From: Clostridiales bacterium
GTDB lineage: Bacteria > Actinomycetota > Coriobacteriia > Anaerosomatales > SLCP01
Length of the DNA stretch: 64,000 bases
Direction: 5' to 3'
NCBI GenBank assembly: GCA_018333995.1
Contig: JAGXSG010000028.1
Span: 1-64,000 of the forward strand
Numbering within the stretch: the stretch's first letter is position 1; every line of letters starts with the position of its first letter. Below the pieces are notes generated by a model that saw only the letters and a list, made by a program, of their open reading frames with translations, searched no databases and was not told the DNA's origin. Below, one piece after another: positions 53,904-61,692 of this stretch. The position numbers and the translations under genes are program-made.

Positions 53904-55117
53904 TGGGTTGCGTGTACTGCCGCGGCGATTTCCTCGGCAAACACATCGTCGTCGCGCCATGGCGCTACTTGGACGACGCTGACTTCGCCGGGTACCCGCG
54001 CCTGTCTGATGGCGACCGGGAAATCAAGCAAGGTTGCCAGGTTCTCGAAGGGGAAACACGCCGGACAGACCACGATGCGCGAGCATCCGAGTGCGGCCAA
54101 ATGGCGCACGGTTTCGCTCACGTCGGGGGTGCGCCAATCGTGCCAGCAGGTACGGATGTTCGCAGCCGGAACCTCCGCCTCGGTGAGCAGGAGCTTCACC
54201 CGGTTCACGAACGCGTTCTCCTGTACGTCGAACGCCGCGTACGTACGTTCACGCTCTCCGGGTTGTCCGCTCATCACCAGCGCAACACCAGCGTCAGATC
54301 GCGAGGAAATCACTGAGAGGATCCGCGCGACTGTGAGTTTGGCGAGCGGGACGGAAGCCCACAGGGGCTGGGTGTAGGTGATCCAGACGCCACCAGTACC
54401 CGAGATGGGGTCCACACCGCTTTTCTCGCGGTCGATCCGGAACGACTCCGCAACGTGGGCCGTGGCCACGACGACATTCCGGTATCCGCTGTCTACGGCG
54501 GCGCCCACTGCGTCGGTGAGCGCACGTCCGTCTCGACAGCGCACAAGGTGGCAAGAGTCGAAACGGTTGTGATCCAGAAGAGGTGTTATTTTTTCGCAGA
54601 GCGCGCGGGCTTGGTCATATTCAGGACTCAAGTCGCCTACGGCGCGATAGCGCGCCTTCTGCGCGGCGTAGACGAACGGCGTTGAACCGATACTGGGCTC
54701 GGAGACGCCGGCATCGACAAGATCGGAGATCTCCGCGGTCACGTCTCCCGGACCGTAGGTAGGGTTTTCGATGTCGGCAAGCAAGAACACCGCTGTCGAA
54801 TCAGCATCGGATGGTTGGAACGTCAAAGCAGGGTTGGCACGTTTGCGGGTGGTGCGGGCCGTCTCAAGAACGGCGGACACAAGCCCGAACCCTCCTGCGA
54901 AGCCCGCGGCTGCAATTCCTGTACCTGCTAAGAAGACGACAGGGCGTCCGTCCGCGGCGATGATGAGGTAGAACGCATAGGTAAGCGCGCCTATTGACGC
55001 CATGCCGCAGACTGCCATCATGGCCTCGAAGGTGCGCCGCACTACGAGCAGTCCCGCCACAGACGCGCCGGCACACACGGCCGCTAGGACAAGCCCGGCC
55101 CAGGGCAATGGGTGCAT
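53894..55117 (-). CDS. Membrane-anchored ferrochelatase-like protein without the catalytic His
   Basis: 407 residues. Two or three hydrophobic segments occupy residues 5-85, then a soluble domain begins V-F-L-L-A-D-I-E-N-P-T-Y-G-P-G-D, like the start of ferrochelatase-type chelatases, with A-x-Y-R-A-V-G, and a C-terminal S-R-I-V-V-C-P-A-C-F-P-F-E-N-L matching the late chelatase V-P-P-G-F-x-x-D-x-L element. Where protoporphyrin ferrochelatases have S-A-H-G/S-L-P, this protein has M-S-G-Q-P-G-E, so the metal-ligand His is Gln. It is therefore unlikely to be a normal ferrochelatase. ATG 55117 is six bases after AAGGAG; GTG 55120 is too close. Convergent with and overlapping the PHP gene by ten bases. 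Confidence 0.65.
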   Translation of the reverse strand: MHPLPWAGLVLAAVCAGASVAGLLVVRRTFEAMMAVCGMASIGALTYAFYLIIAADGRPVVFLAGTGIAAAGFAGGFGLVSAVLETARTTRKRANPALTFQPSDADSTAVFLLADIENPTYGPGDVTAEISDLVDAGVSEPSIGSTPFVYAAQKARYRAVGDLSPEYDQARALCEKITPLLDHNRFDSCHLVRCRDGRALTDAVGAAVDSGYRNVVVATAHVAESFRIDREKSGVDPISGTGGVWITYTQPLWASVPLAKLTVARILSVISSRSDAGVALVMSGQPGERERTYAAFDVQENAFVNRVKLLLTEAEVPAANIRTCWHDWRTPDVSETVRHLAALGCSRIVVCPACFPFENLATLLDFPVAIRQARVPGEVSVVQVAPWRDDDVFAEEIAAAVHATHQR

Positions 55118-55263
55118 CACTCACTCCTTGTCGGGACGGTGGGGACATGATACCCGAGGGTAGACGCAGGCAGCTATCGCAGAAGTCGAAGATGAGCGCT
55201 TCTGCGCACGTCAACGCAGGATGGACAGCGAAATACGCATGGACTGGCGGAGAGGCACGCCGC

Positions 55264-55293
55264 TTGCTTAACCGATACCCCTGTGGGTATAGA
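55264..55293 (+). promoter_or_regulatory. Thioredoxin promoter with an embedded palindromic operator
   Basis: TTGCTT (55264-55269) and TATAGA (55288-55293) are 18 bases apart. Between and into the -10 lies ATACCC-CTGT-GGGTAT (55275-55290), a palindrome of the type bound by CsoR-family repressors. It resembles the palindrome in the csoR-type promoter 1.4 kb downstream, so the same repressor probably controls both. Confidence 0.65.
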
Positions 55294-55335
55294 TTCGGTA
55301 CGTTGACTTGTGGCCAGATACGAAAGGACTGCCGG

Positions 55336-55662
55336 ATGACTGATCTGGTGAAGGACGTCAATAGCGAGGAGTTCGCCTTAGAGGTACTCGATGCGACAAT
55401 GCCCGTTGTCGTTGACTTCTGGGCTCCGTGGTGTGGTCCGTGCAGGGTCGTCGGACCCGAGATCGAGAAGCTGGCCGTGCGTGCTTCGGGTACGGTCAAG
55501 TTCGTGAAGGTCAACATCGATGAGAATCGTGAGATCGCCATGGAGTTTGGTGTGATGAGTATTCCGACGATCAGCAAGTTCGAGCGTGGCTCGGTGACAG
55601 CGACCGTGGTGGGTGCACGGCCTGCTGACGCGATCGCGACCGGACTCGGACTGGAGGTGTGA
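55336..55662 (+). CDS. trxA: Thioredoxin
   Basis: 108 residues with the redox motif W-A-P-W-C-G-P-C (Cys33 and Cys36) and the cis-proline loop S-I-P-T. Reduces protein disulfides and persulfides. ATG 55336 is seven bases after AAAGGA; the longer open frame upstream is inside the promoter region. Begins a short operon trxA-FmdB-DUF302. Confidence 0.95.
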   Translation: MTDLVKDVNSEEFALEVLDATMPVVVDFWAPWCGPCRVVGPEIEKLAVRASGTVKFVKVNIDENREIAMEFGVMSIPTISKFERGSVTATVVGARPADAIATGLGLEV

Positions 55663-55666
55663 TACG

Positions 55667-55870
55667 TTGCCGACGTATGATCTGACATGCGAGGATTGCG
55701 GAGAGCGCACAGAGCGCTTCTTCACACGCTTGTTGCGCGACGAGGACAAGGTTTGTTCGTGTTGCGGTTCGCGTGCCGTGCGCACGGGTGTCGGAGGCGG
55801 CGTTCTCGGCCTGAGGGCTTCGAGTCCGTCAAGCGACGGCGGGGGGTGCGGCGCCAGCGGGTTTGCTTGA
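55667..55870 (+). CDS. FmdB-family zinc ribbon protein
   Basis: 67 residues from TTG 55667, eight bases after GGAGGT. P-T-Y-D-L-T-C-E-D-C-G near residue 2 and C-S-C-C-G near residue 30 form the four-Cys zinc ribbon of the FmdB family; the tail is Gly/Ser-rich with one Cys. FmdB-like proteins are putative regulators. It starts four bases after trxA. Confidence 0.85.
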   Translation: MPTYDLTCEDCGERTERFFTRLLRDEDKVCSCCGSRAVRTGVGGGVLGLRASSPSSDGGGCGASGFA

Positions 55871-55922
55871 GGGTGACGAAACGCTGTCTGGTCGAGACAG
55901 CCTGGATGAGGGGACTGGACGC

Positions 55923-56294
55923 GTGGAGTACGCTTACAAGCGTCGATCCGCACGTTCGTTCAAAGATGCCATCGACGCGGTGGAGCGCTCGGTGCGCGTC
56001 CACGGCTTCATCGTTCACCGTAAGTACGATATCGGGGGAACCGTAGGCGCTAAAGGATTCAACATCAGACCGCTGGTCATTCTCGAGATCGGACCCGCCG
56101 AGGAGCCAAGTGAGGCGCCGCTCTCACTCGTGTTGCCCTGTCGCATCAATATCTACGAAGAGGACGGTCAGAGCGTGGTCGCGGCCTTGAGGCCCACGGT
56201 CTTTGGATCTGTCTATCCTGAACACCGCCTCGACGAGGTTGTCGAAGCGGTGGAGGCAACCGTCATTGGGATCGTCGACGGAGCCACTGGGTAG
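55923..56294 (+). CDS. DUF302-family protein
   Basis: 123 residues. F-K-D-A-I-D-A-V-E-R-S-V, G-F-I-V, N-I-R-P-L-V-I-L-E-I-G and L-P-C-R-I-N-I-Y-E-E-D-G match the DUF302 fold (a heme-binding relative exists in green sulfur bacteria), with the central Cys of L-P-C kept. GTG 55923 is nine bases after GAGGGGA; a TTG at 55863 is a longer alternative overlapping the FmdB gene. The stop codon lies in the loop of a large hairpin. Function unknown; association with thioredoxin and sulfur metabolism is common for this family. Confidence 0.8.
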   Translation: MEYAYKRRSARSFKDAIDAVERSVRVHGFIVHRKYDIGGTVGAKGFNIRPLVILEIGPAEEPSEAPLSLVLPCRINIYEEDGQSVVAALRPTVFGSVYPEHRLDEVVEAVEATVIGIVDGATG

Positions 56295-56313
56295 CGGTGA
56301 CTCCGTCGACGAT
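56271..56313. terminator. Large hairpin around the DUF302 stop codon
   Basis: ATCGTCGACGGAG (56271-56283) pairs perfectly with CTCCGTCGACGAT (56301-56313); three more pairs follow after one mismatch. The TAG stop (56292-56294) sits in the loop. It lies between convergent genes and probably works as a bidirectional terminator, though there is no T-run. Confidence 0.7.
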
Positions 56314-56358
56314 GGGACATATCCTGCCGCACTCGCAGCTCCGCGCGGCGGAGAAAGC

Positions 56359-56655
56359 CTATTTCACGCACGCCGAGTACTTGATGAAGACCGCGATCGC
56401 CTCGTCGATTAGTTCGTCACGGGTGCGGTTCTCTGTGTCGATGAGACATCGCTTCATCGAGTGCCCTATGATATGTAGACCGACCTGATTGAGGGCGGAT
56501 TTTGCGGCCATGATCTGAGTGAGAACGTCCTCGCAATCTTTCCCGGATTCCACCATCATCTGAAGGCCTCGAATTTGGCCTTCAAGCCGCTTGAGGCGGT
56601 TGATGATGCGCTTTCGTTCAGCGTCGGTGGTTGCGGGGTGCTCGATGTCAGTCAT
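56359..56655 (-). CDS. CsoR/DUF156-family repressor lacking the copper-ligand His (possible persulfide sensor)
   Basis: 98-residue all-helical repressor. N-R-L-K-R-L-E-G-Q-I-R-G-L and D-C-E-D-V-L-T-Q-I-M-A-A-K-S-A-L define the family. In copper-sensing CsoR the ligands are Cys, His and Cys at spacing 0/25/29. Here Cys41 and Cys70 keep the 29-residue spacing, but position 66 is Ser, with His only at 65. Two Cys without the His is the CstR (persulfide/sulfane sulfur) pattern. The gene is preceded by a perfect palindrome inside its own promoter, and a similar site lies in the trxA promoter. A metal sensor using His65 is the alternative. Confidence 0.85.
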   Translation of the reverse strand: MTDIEHPATTDAERKRIINRLKRLEGQIRGLQMMVESGKDCEDVLTQIMAAKSALNQVGLHIIGHSMKRCLIDTENRTRDELIDEAIAVFIKYSACVK

Positions 56656-56711
56656 GTCGAGGCCTCCATAAGGTTTCGAGAACAGCGTATCTGGGTCTGT
56701 CTTACCAGCGT

Positions 56712-56740
56712 ATCATACCCCCAGGGGGTATGAAGGGCAA
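56712..56740 (-). promoter_or_regulatory. Autoregulated promoter of the CsoR-family gene with embedded operator
   Basis: On the minus strand TTGCCC (56735-56740) and TATGAT (56712-56717) are exactly 17 bases apart, and the spacer is almost filled by the perfect palindrome CATACCCCCAGGGGGTATG (56714-56732). Repressor bound there would cover both elements. The site also lies 26 bases before the divergent CDF transporter gene and may control it. Confidence 0.75.
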
Positions 56741-56757
56741 GGGGCTAGATCGAAGAG

Positions 56758-57702
56758 ATGGGGTTTCGGAGAGAATCCACGAAGAGCGCGGGAGTCGCTC
56801 GGGTGCGTCAGGTGCGCCGGGTACTGTGGATCACACTCGGGCTCAACGTCACGGTCGCTGTCGCTAAGCTCGTGTGGGGATCGCTGACGGGTTCGATATC
56901 CGTGCAGGCGGACGGCTTCCACTCGCTATTCGACGGCGTCTCAAACGTGGTCGGTTTAGTTGGACTCGGTTTGGCGGCACGCCCGGTTGACCGCGATCAC
57001 CCATACGGCCACGGGAAATACGAGACATACGCGTCCGCGGGCATCGGCGCGATGCTTGCATTTGCCGCGTACAACGTCGGGTCGTCGGCCATCTCGCACA
57101 TCATTACGGGCGGCGAGCCCCCACGCGTGGAAGGCACACTCTTCGCGGTCATGCTTGTGACGCTCTCGATCAATGTTGCGACCACCCTGTACCAGCGAGC
57201 GGCCGGCCGGCGTCTGCAAAGCGACATCTTGCTCGCGGACGCGAGGCACACCGGCAGTGACGCGCTCGTGAGCCTTGGCGTCATTGGCGGGCTCGTGGCC
57301 GTTCGAGCGGGATACCCTGTGGCCGACCCGCTGGTAGCGCTTCTCGTCTCCGGTGCAATCGCGTACGCCGCGTGGGGGATTTTCCGTCAAGCCGGCGTGA
57401 CGCTTTCGGACGCCGCGCGCATCCCTGCTGCCGACATCGCGGCGGTCGCGTGCGCGGTACCCGGCGTGCTTGGCTGCCATGGTGTCAGGACACGCGGTTC
57501 GAGTGCGGAAGTCTATGTTGACCTGCACGTGCAAGTAGCTGCCGAGGAAACCATTGAGGTCGGCCACGCTATCGCAGAACGGGTCGAGCGTGCGGTGTGC
57601 GACGCGTTCAATCAGGTTGTCGACGTTATCGTGCACGTCGAGCCCTTCGACGCCTATCAGGCCGCCAAGACCAAAGCCGAGTGGGAGTCGGCCGGTGAGT
57701 AG
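56758..57702 (+). CDS. Cation diffusion facilitator metal exporter
   Basis: 314 residues with six hydrophobic segments and a C-terminal ferredoxin-like domain. The transport site is H-S-L-F-D in TM2 (A-D-G-F-H-S-L-F-D-G) and H-T-G-S-D in TM5 (D-A-R-H-T-G-S-D), the HxxxD/HxxxD set of zinc-type CDF proteins. D-H-P-Y-G-H-G-K and V-D-L-H-V-Q-V are conserved. ATG 56758 follows GAAGAG; the divergent repressor gene shares the operator region. The end overlaps the EamA gene by eight bases. Confidence 0.9.
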   Translation: MGFRRESTKSAGVARVRQVRRVLWITLGLNVTVAVAKLVWGSLTGSISVQADGFHSLFDGVSNVVGLVGLGLAARPVDRDHPYGHGKYETYASAGIGAMLAFAAYNVGSSAISHIITGGEPPRVEGTLFAVMLVTLSINVATTLYQRAAGRRLQSDILLADARHTGSDALVSLGVIGGLVAVRAGYPVADPLVALLVSGAIAYAAWGIFRQAGVTLSDAARIPAADIAAVACAVPGVLGCHGVRTRGSSAEVYVDLHVQVAAEETIEVGHAIAERVERAVCDAFNQVVDVIVHVEPFDAYQAAKTKAEWESAGE

Positions 57703-58690
57703 AGGCCGCTCTGGCTTGGACCGCCGCACGGACACGTGGAAGGGGTACACGCTCGCGTTAGTCGCTGCCATCGCGTGGGCGATGGGGGGCACTACCGCTA
57801 AGTGGATGTTCACGGCCGCCGGGCCTGACACGCTAGCCTGGCGGGTGCCTCCGCTCGGCATTACTGTAGATCCTGTGACGCTAGCGGGTGCCCGCGCCGT
57901 GATGGCCTTCATGGTCCTGATCGTCTACATCGTGCTCATGAAGCGCGATGCGCTGCGGATCACGTCGAGGGACGTGCCCTTTCTTGCTGTCTTCGGGGTG
58001 GTCGGTCTTGCCGGCGTGCACATCACCTACTTCCAGGCGATCTCGCACACGAATGTCGCTACCGCAATCCTGCTTCAATACCTGGCGCCCATCCTCGTGC
58101 TCGTCTTCACGGTCGTGTTCCTGAGGGAGCGGCTGACAGTGGCGTTACCCGTGGGCGTTGCGCTCTCGATCACAGGATGCGCACTTGTCGTCGGAGTTGC
58201 GGGCGAGGGAGGCCTGTCTGTTTCCCGGGCAGGCCTTGCATGGGGGCTAGCCGCCGCGGTGTTCTTCGCGGGCTACTCACTGATGGGCCGGTACGCCGCT
58301 CCACGCTACTCGCCGTGGACACTCCTTGCGTACGGACTTGGTTTCGCTAGCGTCTTTTGGCTGCTCTATCTGAGAGGTATCGACGGCGTGATGCCGGCGT
58401 TTGGCTCTGCTGAAGCTGCGGCCGCTGTGGTGTTTATCGCCGTGGTCAGCACCATACTGCCGTTTGGAGCGTTTCTGAAGGCGCTCCATTTCATCGATCC
58501 CACGAGGGCGACGATCGTCGCGACCCTTGAGCCAGTGATCGCTGGCCTCACCGCTTTTGCGCTGTTAGGCGAGGTGTTCGATGCGAGCCAGCTGCTCGGC
58601 GGCGCACTTGTGCTCGTCGCAATAATGATTGTGCAGGCGCCGGGGAGGGCCGAGCAGAGACGACCTATTGACGTTCCACCAGGGACATAG
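57695..58690 (+). CDS. EamA/DMT-family transporter
   Basis: 331 residues with ten hydrophobic segments in two homologous halves of five, and the EamA pattern (A-W-A-x-x-x-T/T-A-K near the start; A-I-L-L-Q-Y-L-A-P near residue 125; A-T-L-E-P-V-I-A-G near residue 275). Exporters of this family move amino acids and metabolites; no ligand can be named. GTG 57695 overlaps the CDF stop, so co-expression with the metal exporter is likely. Confidence 0.88.
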   Translation: MSRGRSGLDRRTDTWKGYTLALVAAIAWAMGGTTAKWMFTAAGPDTLAWRVPPLGITVDPVTLAGARAVMAFMVLIVYIVLMKRDALRITSRDVPFLAVFGVVGLAGVHITYFQAISHTNVATAILLQYLAPILVLVFTVVFLRERLTVALPVGVALSITGCALVVGVAGEGGLSVSRAGLAWGLAAAVFFAGYSLMGRYAAPRYSPWTLLAYGLGFASVFWLLYLRGIDGVMPAFGSAEAAAAVVFIAVVSTILPFGAFLKALHFIDPTRATIVATLEPVIAGLTAFALLGEVFDASQLLGGALVLVAIMIVQAPGRAEQRRPIDVPPGT

Positions 58691-58710
58691 GCGCGAAGAC
58701 TCATCGCGAG

Positions 58711-58719
58711 TGGTATATT
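58711..58719 (+). promoter_or_regulatory. Extended -10 promoter element for rpoN
   Basis: TGGTATATT: TG one base before TATATT (58714-58719), an extended -10 that needs little -35 contact; no -35 hexamer is visible. It lies 56 bases before the rpoN GTG. Confidence 0.45.
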
Positions 58720-58774
58720 CTTTGCTAAGGTGCGACGCGTTTTCGCAGGTCGAACGGTATGTGAGGAGACGGCA

Positions 58775-60169
58775 GTGGAGCTCGGGCATAGGACTGAGCT
58801 ACGCCAGAAGGTCACCCTGTCCCCGCAGGTGTACCAGGGACTCAGCATCCTTGCGATGCCTGTCGCTGAGCTTCAGCAGCTGGTCGAGGCCGAGCTCATG
58901 GAGAACCCGGTACTTGAGCTTGACGATATCGATCTTGATTCCAGTGAGACCCCTGAAGAGCCTGTCGAGCGCGCGGAAGAGGAACGTGCGTGGGATGAGT
59001 GGCTCGACATGTACGACGATCTTGATTCTGGTGAGCTCAGCGGTCCAAGAGATCCTGACGCTGAGAGTGCGAACACTGAGGAGTTCGTTGGAGGCATCGT
59101 CAGTTTCGACGATTATCTCAACGGCCAACTGGCGTTACTCGATCTCACGCCCGCTGTGTACGCCGCGGCGAGCGCGGTCGTCGGATCGCTTGACCAAGAT
59201 GGATTCTTTCGCGGGGATTGCCGCGAGATAGCCGCTGTCGCTGGTGTGACCAGGGAGGAGGCGGAAGCGGGGCTGCGGGTGGTGCAGCAGTTCGATCCGC
59301 CAGGCGTTGGCGCGCGTGATCTTGCCGAGGCGCTGCGCATCCAGATGGACTATCTCGAACTCGACGAACCGATGCTTGAAAGGATCATCGCCGAGCACTT
59401 AGACGATGTGGCGTCTAGTCATATGCGCAAGATCGCGCGCGCACTCAAGATCGACGAGTCCGAGGTTCGTCGCCTAGTCAGTATCCTTCGTACGCTCAAC
59501 CCGCGTCCCGCGGGCGCGTATTCGCCGGGTCCCTCACCGGGCTACATCGTTGCTGACGTGACGATTCGGCGTTTCGATGACGACTGGCTCATCATCCCCA
59601 ACAGCGACTCGATTCCCACCCTTAAGGTCAACTCACGCTACCGCTCCATGCTCAGGAGCGGATCTGGCGCCGACGATCAGACACGGCGCTACCTCAGAGA
59701 AAAGATCCGCAACGCCGAGAGCTTCATCAAGAACATCGATCGCCGCAAGGACACGGTAAGCCGCATCACTCGGATCATTCTCGAGGTGCAACACGAATTT
59801 TTCGAGAACGGCACCGGGGTATTGCGTCCTCTGCGTCTTGAAGATGTCGCTGTCGAGATCGGGGTCCACCTCTCGACTGTGAGCCGTGGGGTGACTGGAA
59901 AGTATATGGCCACTCCGTACGGGCTCTTCGAACTCAAGCACTTCTTCTCAGGCGGCTACCGGACCACAAGCGGTATGGACGTGGCGTCTACGAGCATCAA
60001 ACAGCGCCTGAGGGAGATCGTCGCCGAGGAGGATCCCGTGAAACCCTACTCGGACCAAAGACTCGCAGAACTTCTGTCCGCCGAGGGTGTCACCGTCGCG
60101 AGGCGCACCGTCGCCAAGTACCGCGAGGAGCTGCGGATCGAGCCGTCGTGGGCGCGGAAGCGCAGATGA
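58775..60169 (+). CDS. rpoN: RNA polymerase sigma-54 factor
   Basis: 464 residues. Region I has L-S-P-Q-V-Y-Q-G-L-S-I-L-A-M-P-V-A-E-L-Q-Q-L-V with the Gln/Leu-rich activator-response helix and E-N-P-V-L-E; an acidic region II follows; core- and DNA-binding parts include a helix-turn-helix, and the RpoN box A-R-R-T-V-A-K-Y-R-E is intact near the C-terminus. GTG 58775 lies five bases after GAGGAGA. The stop overlaps the histidine kinase start. Sigma-54 is uncommon among Actinomycetota, so its presence with its own kinase and activator is notable. Confidence 0.96.
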   Translation: MELGHRTELRQKVTLSPQVYQGLSILAMPVAELQQLVEAELMENPVLELDDIDLDSSETPEEPVERAEEERAWDEWLDMYDDLDSGELSGPRDPDAESANTEEFVGGIVSFDDYLNGQLALLDLTPAVYAAASAVVGSLDQDGFFRGDCREIAAVAGVTREEAEAGLRVVQQFDPPGVGARDLAEALRIQMDYLELDEPMLERIIAEHLDDVASSHMRKIARALKIDESEVRRLVSILRTLNPRPAGAYSPGPSPGYIVADVTIRRFDDDWLIIPNSDSIPTLKVNSRYRSMLRSGSGADDQTRRYLREKIRNAESFIKNIDRRKDTVSRITRIILEVQHEFFENGTGVLRPLRLEDVAVEIGVHLSTVSRGVTGKYMATPYGLFELKHFFSGGYRTTSGMDVASTSIKQRLREIVAEEDPVKPYSDQRLAELLSAEGVTVARRTVAKYREELRIEPSWARKRR

Positions 60170-61692
60170 TTCCTGTCGGCGATACTCCGGCGAGCGCTCC
60201 CGCCGCGCGGCGTACACGCACCGTCCGCGCGACCGCGATCATCACGGTGCTATTGGCGGTTGTCACGGCTCTCCACCTTCATGCCGACATGTACACCACA
60301 TCCGAGGCCCTCCATCAACTGTACCGCCGCTTCTACTACGTGCCGATCCTCTACGCGGCTTTCGTGTTTGGCAAGCGGGGGGGCGCGCTGGCGGCGCTGG
60401 CGGCGAGCGTGCCGTTTGTGATGTACGTCGGTGTCGATCTTGGAGTGACACCGCCATCGAGCCTGGTGGACAACGGGCTCGAGGTGCTCATGTACTTTGT
60501 CGTCGGCGTGCTGTTTGGAGCTCTGCGTGACCTTGAGGAAGGTAAAGCTGACGATTTACGACAGGTGAGCACTCGGCTTGAAGATGCCTATCGCAAGCTT
60601 GAGGAGCGCGCGATCCAGCTCATCAACATTCAGGACTACACGCAGTCGATCCTGCGATCCATCACCTCGGGAGTGCTCACTGTTGGCCCAGACGCATCGG
60701 TGACCACCGTAAATCCCGCGGCGGAACGTCTTTTGGGTATGTCCGAGTATGACATGGTGCCCAAGCCTATCGGGCAACTCTTCCGAAGTGACGGCGGCAT
60801 AGAAGGTGATGTGCGCAAGGTGCTCTCGGGGCGCGCACCTCTGACCCTGCGCGAAGTGACCGTCACTACAGTCAACGGTCGCGAGGTGCACGTCCAGGTG
60901 TCTACATCGCGTATGCGGGCTGTGGGCGGCCGCATTCTTGGCGCCGTTGTAACGATCGAGGACGTCTCTGAGATCAAGGCTCTCACCGACCAGCTCATCA
61001 GGGCGGACCGGCTCGCCGCGATGGGCGAGTTGACGGCCGGCGTCGCCCACGAGGTGCGCAATCCGCTCGGCATCATCCGTGCGAGTGTCCAGCTGCTGGA
61101 AGACGCTGGAGGTGACGCCGGAAGGATCGCGCAATCCGCCGACGTCATCAAGCACGAGATCGATCGTCTCGACAAAGTCATCAAGGCCCTCCTAGACTTT
61201 GGCAGGCCGAGCAAGCCTACGATGATGAGTACCGACCCAGTCGAGGTGTTGCGGGACGTAGTGCTATTCACAGGGCGGTTCGCTAGCCAGGCCGACGTGA
61301 GGATCGAAGAGGATCTGCCTGCGGGACTTCCACTCGTCATGGCCGACCCAGATCAACTCAAGCAAGTCTTTCTCAACCTCGTCACCAACGCTGTCCAAGC
61401 GATGGCTGATGCCGGGTCGGGTACCATCACCCTGACGGCTCGTCGAGAGGGTGACTACGTGGCGCTGTCGGTGGGTGACACAGGCCCCGGCATACCCGTC
61501 GAGGAATTGTCTAAGGTGTTCGACCCGTTCTATTCGACAAAGGATGACGGTACGGGCCTCGGCTTGACGATCGTTCATCGGATCATCGATGAGCATGGCG
61601 GACATATCGAGGTCGAAAGCGGAGCGGGTGGCTCCACGTTCACTGTGGCGCTGCCGATTTCCGTCAACGGGGATGTAAGGGAGCTTTTGTGA
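60166..61692 (+). CDS. NtrB/AtoS-like sensor histidine kinase
   Basis: 508 residues. Three or four hydrophobic segments in residues 22-115 form the sensor, followed by a coiled coil (E-E-G-K-A-D-D-L-R-Q), a PAS domain at about 145-260, HisKA with phospho-His in G-V-A-H-E-V-R-N-P-L near residue 297, and HATPase with N-L-V-T-N-A-V-Q-A, D-T-G-P-G-I-P and G-T-G-L-G-L. It starts at ATG 60166 overlapping the rpoN stop. Phosphorylates the activator encoded next. Confidence 0.93.
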   Translation: MIPVGDTPASAPAARRTRTVRATAIITVLLAVVTALHLHADMYTTSEALHQLYRRFYYVPILYAAFVFGKRGGALAALAASVPFVMYVGVDLGVTPPSSLVDNGLEVLMYFVVGVLFGALRDLEEGKADDLRQVSTRLEDAYRKLEERAIQLINIQDYTQSILRSITSGVLTVGPDASVTTVNPAAERLLGMSEYDMVPKPIGQLFRSDGGIEGDVRKVLSGRAPLTLREVTVTTVNGREVHVQVSTSRMRAVGGRILGAVVTIEDVSEIKALTDQLIRADRLAAMGELTAGVAHEVRNPLGIIRASVQLLEDAGGDAGRIAQSADVIKHEIDRLDKVIKALLDFGRPSKPTMMSTDPVEVLRDVVLFTGRFASQADVRIEEDLPAGLPLVMADPDQLKQVFLNLVTNAVQAMADAGSGTITLTARREGDYVALSVGDTGPGIPVEELSKVFDPFYSTKDDGTGLGLTIVHRIIDEHGGHIEVESGAGGSTFTVALPISVNGDVRELL

